Of a DNA stretch of 64,000 nucleotides, positions 18,919 through 28,624 are shown piece after piece. Location of the stretch: contig NZ_AP022839.1 of NCBI RefSeq assembly GCF_011764505.1, positions 1,037,001 through 1,101,000 on the forward strand. The letters run 5' to 3'. The stretch's first letter is position 1. The number at the start of each line of letters is the position of its first letter. Source of the DNA: Legionella antarctica (GTDB taxonomy: Bacteria; Pseudomonadota; Gammaproteobacteria; Legionellales; Legionellaceae). Position numbers and translations under genes: made by a program. A model generated the notes under the pieces. That model was not told where the DNA came from. It made no database searches and saw nothing but the letters and a program-made list of their open reading frames with translations.

Positions 18919-19698
18919 CTAGATTCCGTGAGCAATTTTTGTCTCTGATTCAAGGTGCTCAACAAGTGCTTTATAGCTTGGATAAATATAATGAAACAAA
19001 TCCATTTTACCAGAGCTAAAGAATCTATCCTGTCCTATTTTTCCCTTATCTAAAATGACCTGCACTTCCCTATCTATCTGAACATCTGTCTCTAGCCATC
19101 CAGAAGCATCATGCACTAATACTGGCAGCGCAGAAGCCACTGAAGACAAACAATGATTTAATTGACGAGTGTACACTCTTAATTGAAATTTTAAGGGATC
19201 AGCCACACAGGTTTGAGCATTATATCCTAATGAATGCAATCTATTCGTTGCTCCGGGTTGAACTCCTGGAGTTGCAATGTCTTTAAAATCATTAAAAGAG
19301 AAAACCTGAGGCACCCCCTTCAAATAATTGAATACTACGGTCCCCTCATTACTTTCAACCACTCTGTTTTTTCCTGATGGCTGGATATCAGAAAAACCCA
19401 TTGCCTCCAATACAGCAAGGATTTCTCTATAAAGCTCCCCCTTCCCTCTTATCAAATCGATAGTAAATTCACCGTCCATAAATTCTATCTCACCAGCAAT
19501 AAAGGACAAATCAGTACTCGAATCAACATGGGTCAGGCTTACATTACTTTTTTTATCTGCAATGATTAACGCTACACATCCGATTAGACCCACTGTAGCA
19601 GGGAAACCATGTTGTGATGCAGTTTTTCTAACGGTTTCATTTTGACCTGCAATTAACATCGTTCTTGGTTTGCGTTCAAAGGCTTTACTATCTTGCAT
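18919..19698 (-). CDS. NTAN1/CheD-like deamidase-fold protein with premature amber stop
   Basis: The 259-residue product contains VGLIGCVALIIADKK followed by SLTHVDSSTD. This spacing of Cys41 and His57 matches the catalytic Cys and His of protein N-terminal asparagine amidohydrolase (NTAN1) and the CheD/CNF deamidase superfamily, and the following GEIEFMDGEFTIDLIRGKG strand/helix fits the same fold. The frame stops at TAG (18919-18921), but the same frame continues open for 46 more codons to 18778, so the native protein was probably about 306 residues with CAG (Gln) at the stop. Its start lies 21 bases from an IS66 end, so its own promoter is probably lost. A host-directed deamidase is an attractive but unproven role. 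Confidence 0.65.
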   Translation of the reverse strand: MQDSKAFERKPRTMLIAGQNETVRKTASQHGFPATVGLIGCVALIIADKKSNVSLTHVDSSTDLSFIAGEIEFMDGEFTIDLIRGKGELYREILAVLEAMGFSDIQPSGKNRVVESNEGTVVFNYLKGVPQVFSFNDFKDIATPGVQPGATNRLHSLGYNAQTCVADPLKFQLRVYTRQLNHCLSSVASALPVLVHDASGWLETDVQIDREVQVILDKGKIGQDRFFSSGKMDLFHYIYPSYKALVEHLESETKIAHGI

Positions 19699-19718
19699 TT
19701 TAATTACTCAAAAATTTT

Positions 19719-21834
19719 GTATCCTGTCAGAATCGCCGGGTAAGTGTCTGCCACTGAGTCCGGATTAATCCGAGCCGCGCGCGTCAGCAAGCGGAATTCT
19801 TTAAAAATATTCAAAATACCTATTGACACGGTTTTTCTGTAAAACTGATGTTTTTCCATATCAAACGTAAGTCATGCAATATGCATGCCCTAAGATCCCC
19901 AAGATCACAATGTAGCCCCTTTCACTAATAAAACATCTCCCTCCTGAGGTCAGATTTTTTCTTAGCCCTTAGTGGCGTTAAAACTCGAAAAATGCGTTCA
20001 AAAAAAGTCATGTTATGATTGCCGTATCAGCATTAGTAACGCAGTGGTAGATGATGAAACGCCAAGAAATCAAACAAGTTTTAGATGAGTTAACAAAAGA
20101 TATCGATAGTCTTGCCGACAAAAAGGCCGTGACTATCATTAAGGTATTGGTTAATTTGGTCGAAATGCTTGCCGAAGAAAATGCTTTGCTCAGAGAGGAA
20201 AACCAAGTATTACGTGATGAGATAAACCGCCTTAAGGGTGAACAGGGCAAACCTAATATTCGCGGTCAATCCAAAGGTAGCAATGGCGATAATACAGGCA
20301 ATTCCAATCATTCATCTGAAGGAGATCGCAATAAACGTGGTAAAGGGAACAATAAAAACACAGGCAAAGACAAAAAAAACGTACGTATTGATAGACGTGT
20401 TACGATTGCTCTGGACAAAGCAACGCTGCCAGATGACGCCAAGTTCAAGGGTTTTGAGATTCGAATCATCCAGGATCTAAAAATCATCACGGATAATGTT
20501 GAATTCAAGCTGGAAACGTATTACTCACCATCTTTGAAAAAAACCTTTATTGCGCCGATTCCTGGCGAATATAAGGGCAGTGAATTTGGTCCTGGGGTTA
20601 AAGCGCTGGTCATCACATTATACCGTGATGCAGGGATGACGGAGAGCGCCATTGAGCGCTTTTTAAAAACATGTGGTATTCAAATATCACATGGTAAAAT
20701 TGCTTCCATGCTGACAGAAGGCAATGATATTTTTCATCAGGAAAAAGAAGATATTGTCGATGCCGGTAGCAACGCAGGCTTGTACCAGCAGATGGATGAC
20801 ACAGGCAGTCGTGTTAACGGCAAAAATCACTACACCCATGTTTTATGTAATGACTTTTTTACAGCATACTTCACTCGTCGTAAAAAAGATCGCTTGACCT
20901 TATTGGAGTTGCTGTGTCGAGACCAATTAAAGTTTATGTTTAATCAGGAGGCTTATGAGTTAATGGATGAGTTTGGTCTCGCAAAAAAATGGTTGGATCA
21001 AATTAAACCAATGCTGCATGCACAACCCCTCACACGTGAATCAATCGATAGTTTGATGGGAACACTTTTTCCAAATCCAAAAAAACACAGCACGAATCGA
21101 CGCATAATTCTTGAGTCAGCAGCTCTTGCCTATTATCAGCACTCGAAATACTTCATCCATTATTTAATGACAGATGATGCGCCTCAGTTTAATAAATTGG
21201 CCCTACATCATGCGCTGTGCTGGATCCATGAAGGTCGTCATTATAAAAAACTCACTCCATTCTCAGATATGAATCAGAATATATTGGCTGTATTTCTTGA
21301 GCAATTATGGGATTTCTACCATGCATTATTGACTTACAAGACGGCTCCATCTCAATCAATGGCCCAACAACTATCAATGCAATTTGATACTTTGTTCGCA
21401 ACCACGACAGGCTATGATGTTTTAGATCAACGCATTGCAAAGACACGTGCTAAAAAACAAGCGTTATTATTGGTGTTAGACCATCCATTTCTGCCATTGC
21501 ACAACAATGCCTCTGAATTAGGGACACGGTTTCAAGCAAGGATACGCGACATCAATCTCCAAACGGTCTCCCAAAATGGCACCAAATCAAAGGATACGTT
21601 TGCCACGATTGTACAGACGGCCAGAAAACTGAAAGTTAACGTTTATCAGTATATTTACGATAGGGTGACTAAAAAATTTGAAATGCCATCATTGGCTGAA
21701 TTAATCTTACTTAAAGTGCGGCAGGTTCCATGCACCACATAAGCATCTCGAGATAATTCCGCTTGCTGACGCGCGCGGCTCGGATTAGTCCGGGCTCAGT
21801 GGCAGACACTTACCCGGCGATTCTGACAGGATAC
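19719..21834 (+). mobile_element. IS66-type element, copy 1
   Basis: The element runs from GTATCCTGTCAG to CTGACAGGATAC, with about 80-bp terminal inverted repeats differing at only two or three positions. It is 2,116 bp and carries one 563-codon transposase gene. The flanks (AAAATTTT left, ATTAACAT right) do not form the 8-bp duplication seen at copy 3, so this copy's surroundings have been rearranged. Confidence 0.93.
20051..21742 (+). CDS. tnp: IS66-type transposase (copy 1)
   Basis: The 563-residue product has an N-terminal leucine-zipper-like helix (MLAEENALLREENQVLRDE), a low-complexity Gly/Asn/Lys linker, a zinc-ribbon-like/beta segment and an IS66 DDE core (QMDDTGSRVNGKN for the first Asp; NNASELGTRFQAR near the Glu). 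It stands alone without TnpA/TnpB, as in the shorter ISBst12-like branch. The two ATGs at 20051 and 20054 are equivalent. No lesion is visible, and the product is identical to that of copy 2. Confidence 0.92.
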   Translation: MMKRQEIKQVLDELTKDIDSLADKKAVTIIKVLVNLVEMLAEENALLREENQVLRDEINRLKGEQGKPNIRGQSKGSNGDNTGNSNHSSEGDRNKRGKGNNKNTGKDKKNVRIDRRVTIALDKATLPDDAKFKGFEIRIIQDLKIITDNVEFKLETYYSPSLKKTFIAPIPGEYKGSEFGPGVKALVITLYRDAGMTESAIERFLKTCGIQISHGKIASMLTEGNDIFHQEKEDIVDAGSNAGLYQQMDDTGSRVNGKNHYTHVLCNDFFTAYFTRRKKDRLTLLELLCRDQLKFMFNQEAYELMDEFGLAKKWLDQIKPMLHAQPLTRESIDSLMGTLFPNPKKHSTNRRIILESAALAYYQHSKYFIHYLMTDDAPQFNKLALHHALCWIHEGRHYKKLTPFSDMNQNILAVFLEQLWDFYHALLTYKTAPSQSMAQQLSMQFDTLFATTTGYDVLDQRIAKTRAKKQALLLVLDHPFLPLHNNASELGTRFQARIRDINLQTVSQNGTKSKDTFATIVQTARKLKVNVYQYIYDRVTKKFEMPSLAELILLKVRQVPCTT

Positions 21835-22204
21835 ATTAACATTTTTTGAAAAACTGAGAGATGGTCATGATTACTTTGATGAAGTAGTAGGAGCCACGGC
21901 TCTTCCTGCTATGGGACTGGTAATCTCTCTAGCCACGCTTGGCATGGCCCTGTGGGAAGGCATTCAGGCTCTGGTTATTCATACTGGTTTAGCCAGAGGC
22001 AATGCTAAAGAACATCAAACAGAGGCACAAAAAGACTTGATGTTGTCAGGCCTGGCCTTTATGGGAGCAATAGCAAGTTTCTTAAGGTCTGCAGTGAGTG
22101 TAATAACCAGACCAATTGTCACGGCTCTACGAGGTTATGAAGAGCAAAATAAAGATCGTTTCATTACTGGAAATAATGTTATCGATAGATTAGCAAGCCT
22201 ATAA
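21835..22204 (+). pseudogene. C-terminal fragment of a two-helix membrane protein, cut by IS66 copy 1
   Basis: The frame is open back to the IS boundary (LTFFEKLRDGHDYFDEVVGATALPA), so the ATG at 21911 is an internal Met and not the start. Two hydrophobic stretches follow (MGLVISLATLGMALWEGI and LMLSGLAFMGAIASFL), then a charged tail. The N-terminal part is absent to the left of the IS. Such paired hydrophobic C-termini occur in Legionella effectors, but no family is named here. Confidence 0.6.
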
Positions 22205-22223
22205 TTTGGCGTAATGCTTCCAT

Positions 22224-22264
22224 GTGTAATACGAGTTGAATCTAATACTACTCCCGTATTACAC
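22224..22264. terminator. 10-bp stem hairpin downstream of the truncated membrane-protein gene
   Basis: GTGTAATACG (22224-22233) pairs perfectly with CGTATTACAC (22255-22264) across a 21-base loop. It sits 20 bases after the stop codon at 22204. Confidence 0.45.
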
Positions 22265-22459
22265 AGCGCTATTTCTGACGTCCTTCCAGGAATAATAATA
22301 CAAAAATTGCCGTCCTGTCAGCATTATTAGCCAATGTTTTGAGGCCATTGGGCACACATGTATTAAAAGAAAGTATAAACTCCCCTATTTTTTTGCATTT
22401 AAAAAAAATCGTTCCTATCAGTTTTACCATAGCTATTGGCTAAGTAAGGTAATTTTGAT

Positions 22460-23116
22460 TTATTTACTACTCCTTTGCTGATAGGCTTTTCTTAATAATT
22501 CACAGACTTCACTATCGCTTGTTTGTGTGAAATTCTTATACCATAAACCCACTGCATGGAAATTTACAGGGGTTAAGGGACACACGATTTTATCAACGAG
22601 TTTAGATAAGTCATTATAGGTATCCTTGGCAGCAACTGGCACTGCTACAATAATTTGTGCTGGTTTTTTCTGGCGTAAGGCCAAAATTGCAGCGTGCATC
22701 GTTGAACCGGTGGCTATACCATCATCAACAAGTAATATAGTCTTATCTCTTAGAACTGGAGCCTTTTTATTAACATGATATAGGGACTCGCGGCGAGCTA
22801 ATTCTTTATTTTCGTAATTTATCACTTGATCTACAGAAGATTTAAGTAATTTGAAAGAATCAATAAGCTCTTGATTAAGTAGAATAAGTCCTCCTGAAGC
22901 AAGGGCACCCATAGCCAGCTCCTTGTGTCCTGGAACTCCTAGCTTCCGCACAATAAACACATCCAGCGGGATAGAAAGCAAACGTGCAATCTCATAAGCA
23001 ACTGGGACTCCACCCCGAGGCAAAGCCAAAACGATAGCATCTTTTTTATCTGAATAGCTCTTAAGATGGGTTGCAAGGATTTTTCCTGCACGTTGTCTAT
23101 CGATGTATTTATCCAT
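22460..23116 (-). CDS. Phosphoribosyltransferase-domain protein
   Basis: The 218-residue product has the type I PRTase fold: LALPRGGVPVAYEIA near the N-terminus and the PRPP-binding loop LLVDDGIATGSTM near residue 125, with two Asp and a Thr as expected. The family is usually annotated as a stand-alone PRTase near stress or dehydrogenase genes; its substrate is unknown. It lies 183 bases downstream of the universal stress gene on the same strand, so they may be co-expressed. Confidence 0.9.
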   Translation of the reverse strand: MDKYIDRQRAGKILATHLKSYSDKKDAIVLALPRGGVPVAYEIARLLSIPLDVFIVRKLGVPGHKELAMGALASGGLILLNQELIDSFKLLKSSVDQVINYENKELARRESLYHVNKKAPVLRDKTILLVDDGIATGSTMHAAILALRQKKPAQIIVAVPVAAKDTYNDLSKLVDKIVCPLTPVNFHAVGLWYKNFTQTSDSEVCELLRKAYQQRSSK

Positions 23117-23298
23117 CTGTTTCTATCCTGTATATCCCTTGTTATAAGTATATGCTTGATTAAGAATTTTTATGGAACAAAAGGTTATCGTTTAATGGAC
23201 TTGCTCTGAAACAAGGAGCAGCACTAGATTTTTAAAAATAAATGGTCAACTGCTCTTAAATAAGATTAATTTTTTAACACCCCTTCTTATTGTGTTGT

Positions 23299-23745
23299 TT
23301 ATTTTCCCCGAACCATCAGAACCGGAATGGAAGCCCTGCGAATAACTCCTTCTGCCACACTACCTAACATAAAATGCTGAAAACCTCGACGACCATGAGT
23401 ACCTATAACAAGTAAATCTGCAGGCCAATCTTTTGCTGCTTCGACAAGTTTAGCTGAAATCCGCTCTTCTGATTTTATCTCGATCAACTGACTGTCACAA
23501 TCCATATGTTCCATACGTGCCATAGTTTCCATTGCATCCAATAATTTTTGAGCTCCTTGCCTGAGTGACAACTCGATTTGCTCATAATCAACGCCAGCCA
23601 CAAGATAGCCGGAATAAAATTCATTTACTACATGCACAAGTCGTAATTTGGCTTGATGTTCCTTGCTAAGACTAATCGCCTCATGTAAAGCCTGTTTTGC
23701 TACATCACTCTCGTCAACTGCAACTATAATATGTTGATACATCAT
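23299..23745 (-). CDS. Universal stress protein, UspA family
   Basis: The 148-residue product has the UspA start (HIIVAVDESDVAKQAL) and the C-terminal ATP-binding signature GTHGRRGF ... GSVAEGVIRRASIPVLMV (G-2X-G-9X-G-S/T). ATP-binding Usp proteins act in the cytoplasm under growth arrest or low oxygen. AAGGA precedes the start at good spacing. The gene is intact and lies between two IS66 copies with a phosphoribosyltransferase gene. Confidence 0.94.
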   Translation of the reverse strand: MMYQHIIVAVDESDVAKQALHEAISLSKEHQAKLRLVHVVNEFYSGYLVAGVDYEQIELSLRQGAQKLLDAMETMARMEHMDCDSQLIEIKSEERISAKLVEAAKDWPADLLVIGTHGRRGFQHFMLGSVAEGVIRRASIPVLMVRGK

Positions 23746-23997
23746 CTTTCCTTGGATAATTGGCCAGCTACTTATAAATTATACTCTACTCTGTGGCGAG
23801 TGGGGTTTGTAACTATCGAATATACAAAAAATTAATCATAAAAAATGTTGAAGCAGAATAACTATGAGATTTGATGGATTGTTTGCTGGGAATCAATTGA
23901 GGAGATGTTATAGATGACATCTAAAAGCATATGCAAAAGAAAATTTAACAATTGACTGCTTTCAGAGCATCCTGTAAAATTTATGGCTTCAAATAAC

Positions 23998-26113
23998 GTA
24001 TCCTGTCAGAATCGCCGGGTAAGTGTCTGCCACTGAGTCCGGATTAATCCGAGCCGCGCGCGTCAGCAAGCGGAATTCTTTAAAAATATTCAAAATACCT
24101 ATTGACACGGTTTTTCTGTAAAACTGATGTTTTTCCATATCAAACGTAAGTCATGCAATATGCATGCCCTAAGATCCCCAAGATCACAATGTAGCCCCTT
24201 TCACTAATAAAACATCTCCCTCCTGAGGTCAGATTTTTTCTTAGCCCTTAGTGGCGTTAAAACTCGAAAAATGCGTTCAAAAAAAGTCATGTTATGATTG
24301 CCGTATCAGCATTAGTAACGCAGTGGTAGATGATGAAACGCCAAGAAATCAAACAAGTTTTAGATGAGTTAACAAAAGATATCGATAGTCTTGCCGACAA
24401 AAAGGCCGTGACTATCATTAAGGTATTGGTTAATTTGGTCGAAATGCTTGCCGAAGAAAATGCTTTGCTCAGAGAGGAAAACCAAGTATTACGTGATGAG
24501 ATAAACCGCCTTAAGGGTGAACAGGGCAAACCTAATATTCGCGGTCAATCCAAAGGTAGCAATGGCGATAATACAGGCAATTCCAATCATTCATCTGAAG
24601 GAGATCGCAATAAACGTGGTAAAGGGAACAATAAAAACACAGGCAAAGACAAAAAAAACGTACGTATTGATAGACGTGTTACGATTGCTCTGGACAAAGC
24701 AACGCTGCCAGATGACGCCAAGTTCAAGGGTTTTGAGATTCGAATCATCCAGGATCTAAAAATCATCACGGATAATGTTGAATTCAAGCTGGAAACGTAT
24801 TACTCACCATCTTTGAAAAAAACCTTTATTGCGCCGATTCCTGGCGAATATAAGGGCAGTGAATTTGGTCCTGGGGTTAAAGCGCTGGTCATCACATTAT
24901 ACCGTGATGCAGGGATGACGGAGAGCGCCATTGAGCGCTTTTTAAAAACATGTGGTATTCAAATATCACATGGTAAAATTGCTTCCATGCTGACAGAAGG
25001 CAATGATATTTTTCATCAGGAAAAAGAAGATATTGTCGATGCCGGTAGCAACGCAGGCTTGTACCAGCAGATGGATGACACAGGCAGTCGTGTTAACGGC
25101 AAAAATCACTACACCCATGTTTTATGTAATGACTTTTTTACAGCATACTTCACTCGTCGTAAAAAAGATCGCTTGACCTTATTGGAGTTGCTGTGTCGAG
25201 ACCAATTAAAGTTTATGTTTAATCAGGAGGCTTATGAGTTAATGGATGAGTTTGGTCTCGCAAAAAAATGGTTGGATCAAATTAAACCAATGCTGCATGC
25301 ACAACCCCTCACACGTGAATCAATCGATAGTTTGATGGGAACACTTTTTCCAAATCCAAAAAAACACAGCACGAATCGACGCATAATTCTTGAGTCAGCA
25401 GCTCTTGCCTATTATCAGCACTCGAAATACTTCATCCATTATTTAATGACAGATGATGCGCCTCAGTTTAATAAATTGGCCCTACATCATGCGCTGTGCT
25501 GGATCCATGAAGGTCGTCATTATAAAAAACTCACTCCATTCTCAGATATGAATCAGAATATATTGGCTGTATTTCTTGAGCAATTATGGGATTTCTACCA
25601 TGCATTATTGACTTACAAGACGGCTCCATCTCAATCAATGGCCCAACAACTATCAATGCAATTTGATACTTTGTTCGCAACCACGACAGGCTATGATGTT
25701 TTAGATCAACGCATTGCAAAGACACGTGCTAAAAAACAAGCGTTATTATTGGTGTTAGACCATCCATTTCTGCCATTGCACAACAATGCCTCTGAATTAG
25801 GGACACGGTTTCAAGCAAGGATACGCGACATCAATCTCCAAACGGTCTCCCAAAATGGCACCAAATCAAAGGATACGTTTGCCACGATTGTACAGACGGC
25901 CAGAAAACTGAAAGTTAACGTTTATCAGTATATTTACGATAGGGTGACTAAAAAATTTGAAATGCCATCATTGGCTGAATTAATCTTACTTAAAGTGCGG
26001 CAGGTTCCATGCACCACATAAGCATCTCGAGATAATTCCGCTTGCTGACGCGCGCGGCTCGGATTAGTCCGGGCTCAGTGGCAGACACTTACCCGGCGAT
26101 TCTGACAGGATAC
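23998..26113 (+). mobile_element. IS66-type element, copy 2
   Basis: The sequence appears identical to copy 1 at an offset of exactly 4,279 bases, including both terminal repeats. The flanks CAAATAAC (left) and GAATTTAC (right) are not a duplication. Its right end cuts directly into the caspase-like/GNAT gene. Confidence 0.93.
24330..26021 (+). CDS. tnp: IS66-type transposase (copy 2)
   Basis: The product is the same 563-residue protein as in copy 1, with the leucine-zipper N-terminus and the complete IS66 core. Identity to copy 1 over the whole element argues for very recent spread. Confidence 0.92.
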   Translation: MMKRQEIKQVLDELTKDIDSLADKKAVTIIKVLVNLVEMLAEENALLREENQVLRDEINRLKGEQGKPNIRGQSKGSNGDNTGNSNHSSEGDRNKRGKGNNKNTGKDKKNVRIDRRVTIALDKATLPDDAKFKGFEIRIIQDLKIITDNVEFKLETYYSPSLKKTFIAPIPGEYKGSEFGPGVKALVITLYRDAGMTESAIERFLKTCGIQISHGKIASMLTEGNDIFHQEKEDIVDAGSNAGLYQQMDDTGSRVNGKNHYTHVLCNDFFTAYFTRRKKDRLTLLELLCRDQLKFMFNQEAYELMDEFGLAKKWLDQIKPMLHAQPLTRESIDSLMGTLFPNPKKHSTNRRIILESAALAYYQHSKYFIHYLMTDDAPQFNKLALHHALCWIHEGRHYKKLTPFSDMNQNILAVFLEQLWDFYHALLTYKTAPSQSMAQQLSMQFDTLFATTTGYDVLDQRIAKTRAKKQALLLVLDHPFLPLHNNASELGTRFQARIRDINLQTVSQNGTKSKDTFATIVQTARKLKVNVYQYIYDRVTKKFEMPSLAELILLKVRQVPCTT

Positions 26114-27463
26114 GAATTTACCGCATTTTGTAAAACAAATAAGGATAAAAACTGTGATACATTACTGTTTACCGGTGGTCATGGTGAATCTAATAATCCA
26201 CCATTTTTTAATAACTTAAGAAAGGCGCAAATCGATAAAATTATCAAAGTTGCTAAAGATAACAATGTCACCTTTGATCACATTGTTGCAGACTGTTGCT
26301 GTGCGCCGTATGGTTTGAATCAATTAAAAGGATTGCTTGCAGATGGGGGAGAACTCATTGGGGATAGAACAACAAGCACTTCCCATTGGAATCATACACA
26401 TATTATGATGAATATTGATTCTGCTACCAGTGGCAAAAAACTGATGCTCGATGCAATGAAATATAGCTTGATTTCATACAATGCGCCATTAGTAGTGATA
26501 CGCGACAAAAATGAATATACAGAACTTGGTACATCGATAGATGAGGTTTATAAGACAAAAGCGGAGCAATATAGAAATTTTTTTGGAGGCCGCTTAGTAT
26601 CAAAAGCTGAAATTGATGGCCTATTTCCTGAAGATGCTCTCTTAATTAATAATGATATGAAAAGCAGTGCAAAAATATTTACATTTACAGAGTTTGATGA
26701 CCGCCAGGAGATGATTAAATCCCGTGATTCTCGCTTAGCTGCAAAGGCAGAAGAAACCCCGATAGTTGAACAAGTAGCCCCAGTAGTTGAAGCAGGGCTT
26801 GAAATAGAAAAACCAGAAGAAACGTTTGATCTTGTTTCGATGGAGGTATCGGATATAGCAACGATATCCGTACTTGATAAAAAAATATTTCCAGATGAAG
26901 AGCCACTTGGAGATGATAGATTGCGGAGTGTATGCCAAAAGGGAGTTTCATCGGTCATCAAAAGCCACACCACAGATGAAATTGTGGGTTATGTATTTGT
27001 TAATGTGTCTTCCTCAAAGCTATGGATTGATAATATTGGTGTATCACTGGACTATACTCGAAGAGGCCTTGGAAGCCGGTTGTTAAATGCCGTTTTAGAA
27101 CGAGCCGATAAAGAAAACAAAGACATTGGCTTACAAGTTAGGTCCACAAACCAAGGGGCTATAGCTTTATACAAAAAACTGGGTTTTAACATTCAATCAA
27201 GTGATGCTACATGGGCACAAATGGCACGTGCGCCACAGCCTGTTGTAGACCCTGTAGTAAATCCAGAGCCTGGTGTAGACGAAAATATTGACCCCGAGAC
27301 TCTTCGCGCGCAAGTTAATGCAGCAAAAAAGGCTATAGACCAAGAGGCACCAAAACCAACAGAAGGTTTTGTCGGGCGATTAGTTAGCGGAATTAAGGCT
27401 GTGTTGAATAGTATTATTAACTTTGTTGATCAAGTAGCAAGAGCTGTTGGTATAAAGTTTTAA
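26042..27463 (+). CDS. 5'-truncated caspase-like (clan CD) / GNAT acetyltransferase fusion
   Basis: The frame is open through the right terminal repeat of IS66 copy 2, so the first 24 codons (from TTG at 26042) are IS sequence and native coding begins at about 26114. The native part opens inside a domain with TLLFTGGHGES (His-Gly) and FDHIVADCCCAP (Asp-x-Cys), the paired His/Cys motifs of clan CD cysteine peptidases such as metacaspases. Residues about 262-400 are a GNAT fold (IWIDNIGVSLDYTRRGLGSRLL, then NQGAIALYKKLGF). A Pro/Val-rich linker leads to an amphipathic C-terminal helix. The N-terminus of the peptidase is missing, so activity is doubtful unless the IS-fused protein folds. The domain pair is unusual and I know no named homologue. 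Confidence 0.7.
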   Translation: MLTRAARISPGSVADTYPAILTGYEFTAFCKTNKDKNCDTLLFTGGHGESNNPPFFNNLRKAQIDKIIKVAKDNNVTFDHIVADCCCAPYGLNQLKGLLADGGELIGDRTTSTSHWNHTHIMMNIDSATSGKKLMLDAMKYSLISYNAPLVVIRDKNEYTELGTSIDEVYKTKAEQYRNFFGGRLVSKAEIDGLFPEDALLINNDMKSSAKIFTFTEFDDRQEMIKSRDSRLAAKAEETPIVEQVAPVVEAGLEIEKPEETFDLVSMEVSDIATISVLDKKIFPDEEPLGDDRLRSVCQKGVSSVIKSHTTDEIVGYVFVNVSSSKLWIDNIGVSLDYTRRGLGSRLLNAVLERADKENKDIGLQVRSTNQGAIALYKKLGFNIQSSDATWAQMARAPQPVVDPVVNPEPGVDENIDPETLRAQVNAAKKAIDQEAPKPTEGFVGRLVSGIKAVLNSIINFVDQVARAVGIKF

Positions 27464-27507
27464 ATGCAGCTGTGCTATATTTTTTACAAGTAGTATGTTC
27501 AAAGTCG

Positions 27508-27548
27508 CGCCCTGCATTACAAATTATTATCATTTGTAATACAGGGCG
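27508..27548. terminator. 16-bp stem terminator-like hairpin after the caspase-like/GNAT gene
   Basis: CGCCCTGCATTACAAA (27508-27523) pairs with TTTGTAATACAGGGCG (27533-27548) with one mismatch and a 9-base loop, 45 bases after the stop codon. Confidence 0.6.
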
Positions 27549-27681
27549 TGTTGGTATTGAATAAGTGTTTTCGTTTCTGATATAGAGTATGGTTATTTTC
27601 CTAAAGTAATTCTGTACTTTTTATGTTAAAATTAAAACATATTGAATAATTTGTTGAACATAAATAAAGGGTAGCAATCAT

Positions 27682-28182
27682 ATGGAGACTTCCAAAGTAA
27701 AAGCACTACTGAAAAAGGCAATGGAAAATGATAATGGAGAATTATTAGCTGAAAAATTAAAAGAGCATTCGGTCGATAAAACCACTATCCAGGCGTTATT
27801 TTTTCAATCCGTGCTAGGTGGTAAAAACAAATGCCTAAAAGTGCTATTGGGAAATGGGGTTAATGTAAATGCGATACTTCCTATGGGGGAAAACGTATTA
27901 ACGTGGGCCATCTGCAATGGAAATTTAACCATATGCAACCTATTAATTGAAAATAATATTAACGTGAATCAAAAAACAGCCCTTGCAAAGGAAACCCCTT
28001 TAATGGCGGCAGCACGAAAAGAAGACCATGCAATAATAAAGGCTTTATTTTGTGCTGGAGCTCAGCTATCGGATGTAAATAAAAGAGGACAAACCGCGCA
28101 AGATATTGCTACTGAAATGAACAAAGTTGACACTGCGTCCTTATTAGAGAACCTAGCTTCAGAACCTAGCTTCAGACCCTAG
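27682..28182 (+). CDS. Small ankyrin-repeat protein
   Basis: The 166-residue product carries three to four ankyrin repeats (NKCLKVLLGNGVNVNAI, GNLTICNLLIENNINVN, TPLMAAARKEDHAIIKALF). AAAGGG precedes the ATG at good spacing. The last codons are built from a tandem 15-base duplication (AACCTAGCTTCAG twice), which probably extended or altered the C-terminus. Ankyrin proteins of this kind are frequent Dot/Icm substrates in Legionella; secretion here is inferred only. Confidence 0.8.
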   Translation: METSKVKALLKKAMENDNGELLAEKLKEHSVDKTTIQALFFQSVLGGKNKCLKVLLGNGVNVNAILPMGENVLTWAICNGNLTICNLLIENNINVNQKTALAKETPLMAAARKEDHAIIKALFCAGAQLSDVNKRGQTAQDIATEMNKVDTASLLENLASEPSFRP

Positions 28183-28268
28183 CCTAAGCAACGGGCCTAC
28201 GGCCTTACTATAATTAGCTCTGTCTCGAAAATTTCTGTATTTGCCAGGTCGATTTATATTGGACGAAA

Positions 28269-28510
28269 TTATGCAGCGATAGCATAAAACTGTTCAAAAA
28301 CGATCTGGTTTTCAGCTTGTATATGTTGGCCTTTTCGTAGCATATGATGCATTTCGATACCGGCAAGAGTTGATTGTAAACAATTAAATTCTTTAAAACC
28401 TTTAAAAAGTTTTGTTATTTTCTTCACAAACAGATTGCTTTACTCAACAATATTGTTGAGGTACTTGATTTTTCGAGCCATGATTTGAATAGGAAACCCG
28501 CCCAGCATAA
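28269..28510 (-). pseudogene. IS6-family transposase C-terminal relic
   Basis: On the minus strand the sequence reads, with several lesions, IKYLNNIVE ... GFKEFNCLQSTLAGIEMHHMLRKGQH ... FEQFYAIAA-stop, clearly homologous to the IS6 transposase at 33720-34160. A decayed terminal repeat (AGCTCTGTCTCGAAAAT) lies at about 28216. The bases from 28511 to 28624 show nothing further. Confidence 0.7.
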
Positions 28511-28624
28511 AATGTGGTTCATCACATTACAACCTAATCTTTAACCAGTTATATCGAATTCACGTTACCTAGGATCACCTCATAAGTACGCCCAAAATCA
28601 GTTCGCCATTATACTAACACAAAA

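Noticed and set aside
19719..26113. IS66 copies 1 and 2 as a composite transposon carrying the stress genes
   Set aside because: The outer flanks (AAAATTTT and GAATTTAC) are not an 8-bp duplication, so joint transposition is not supported.
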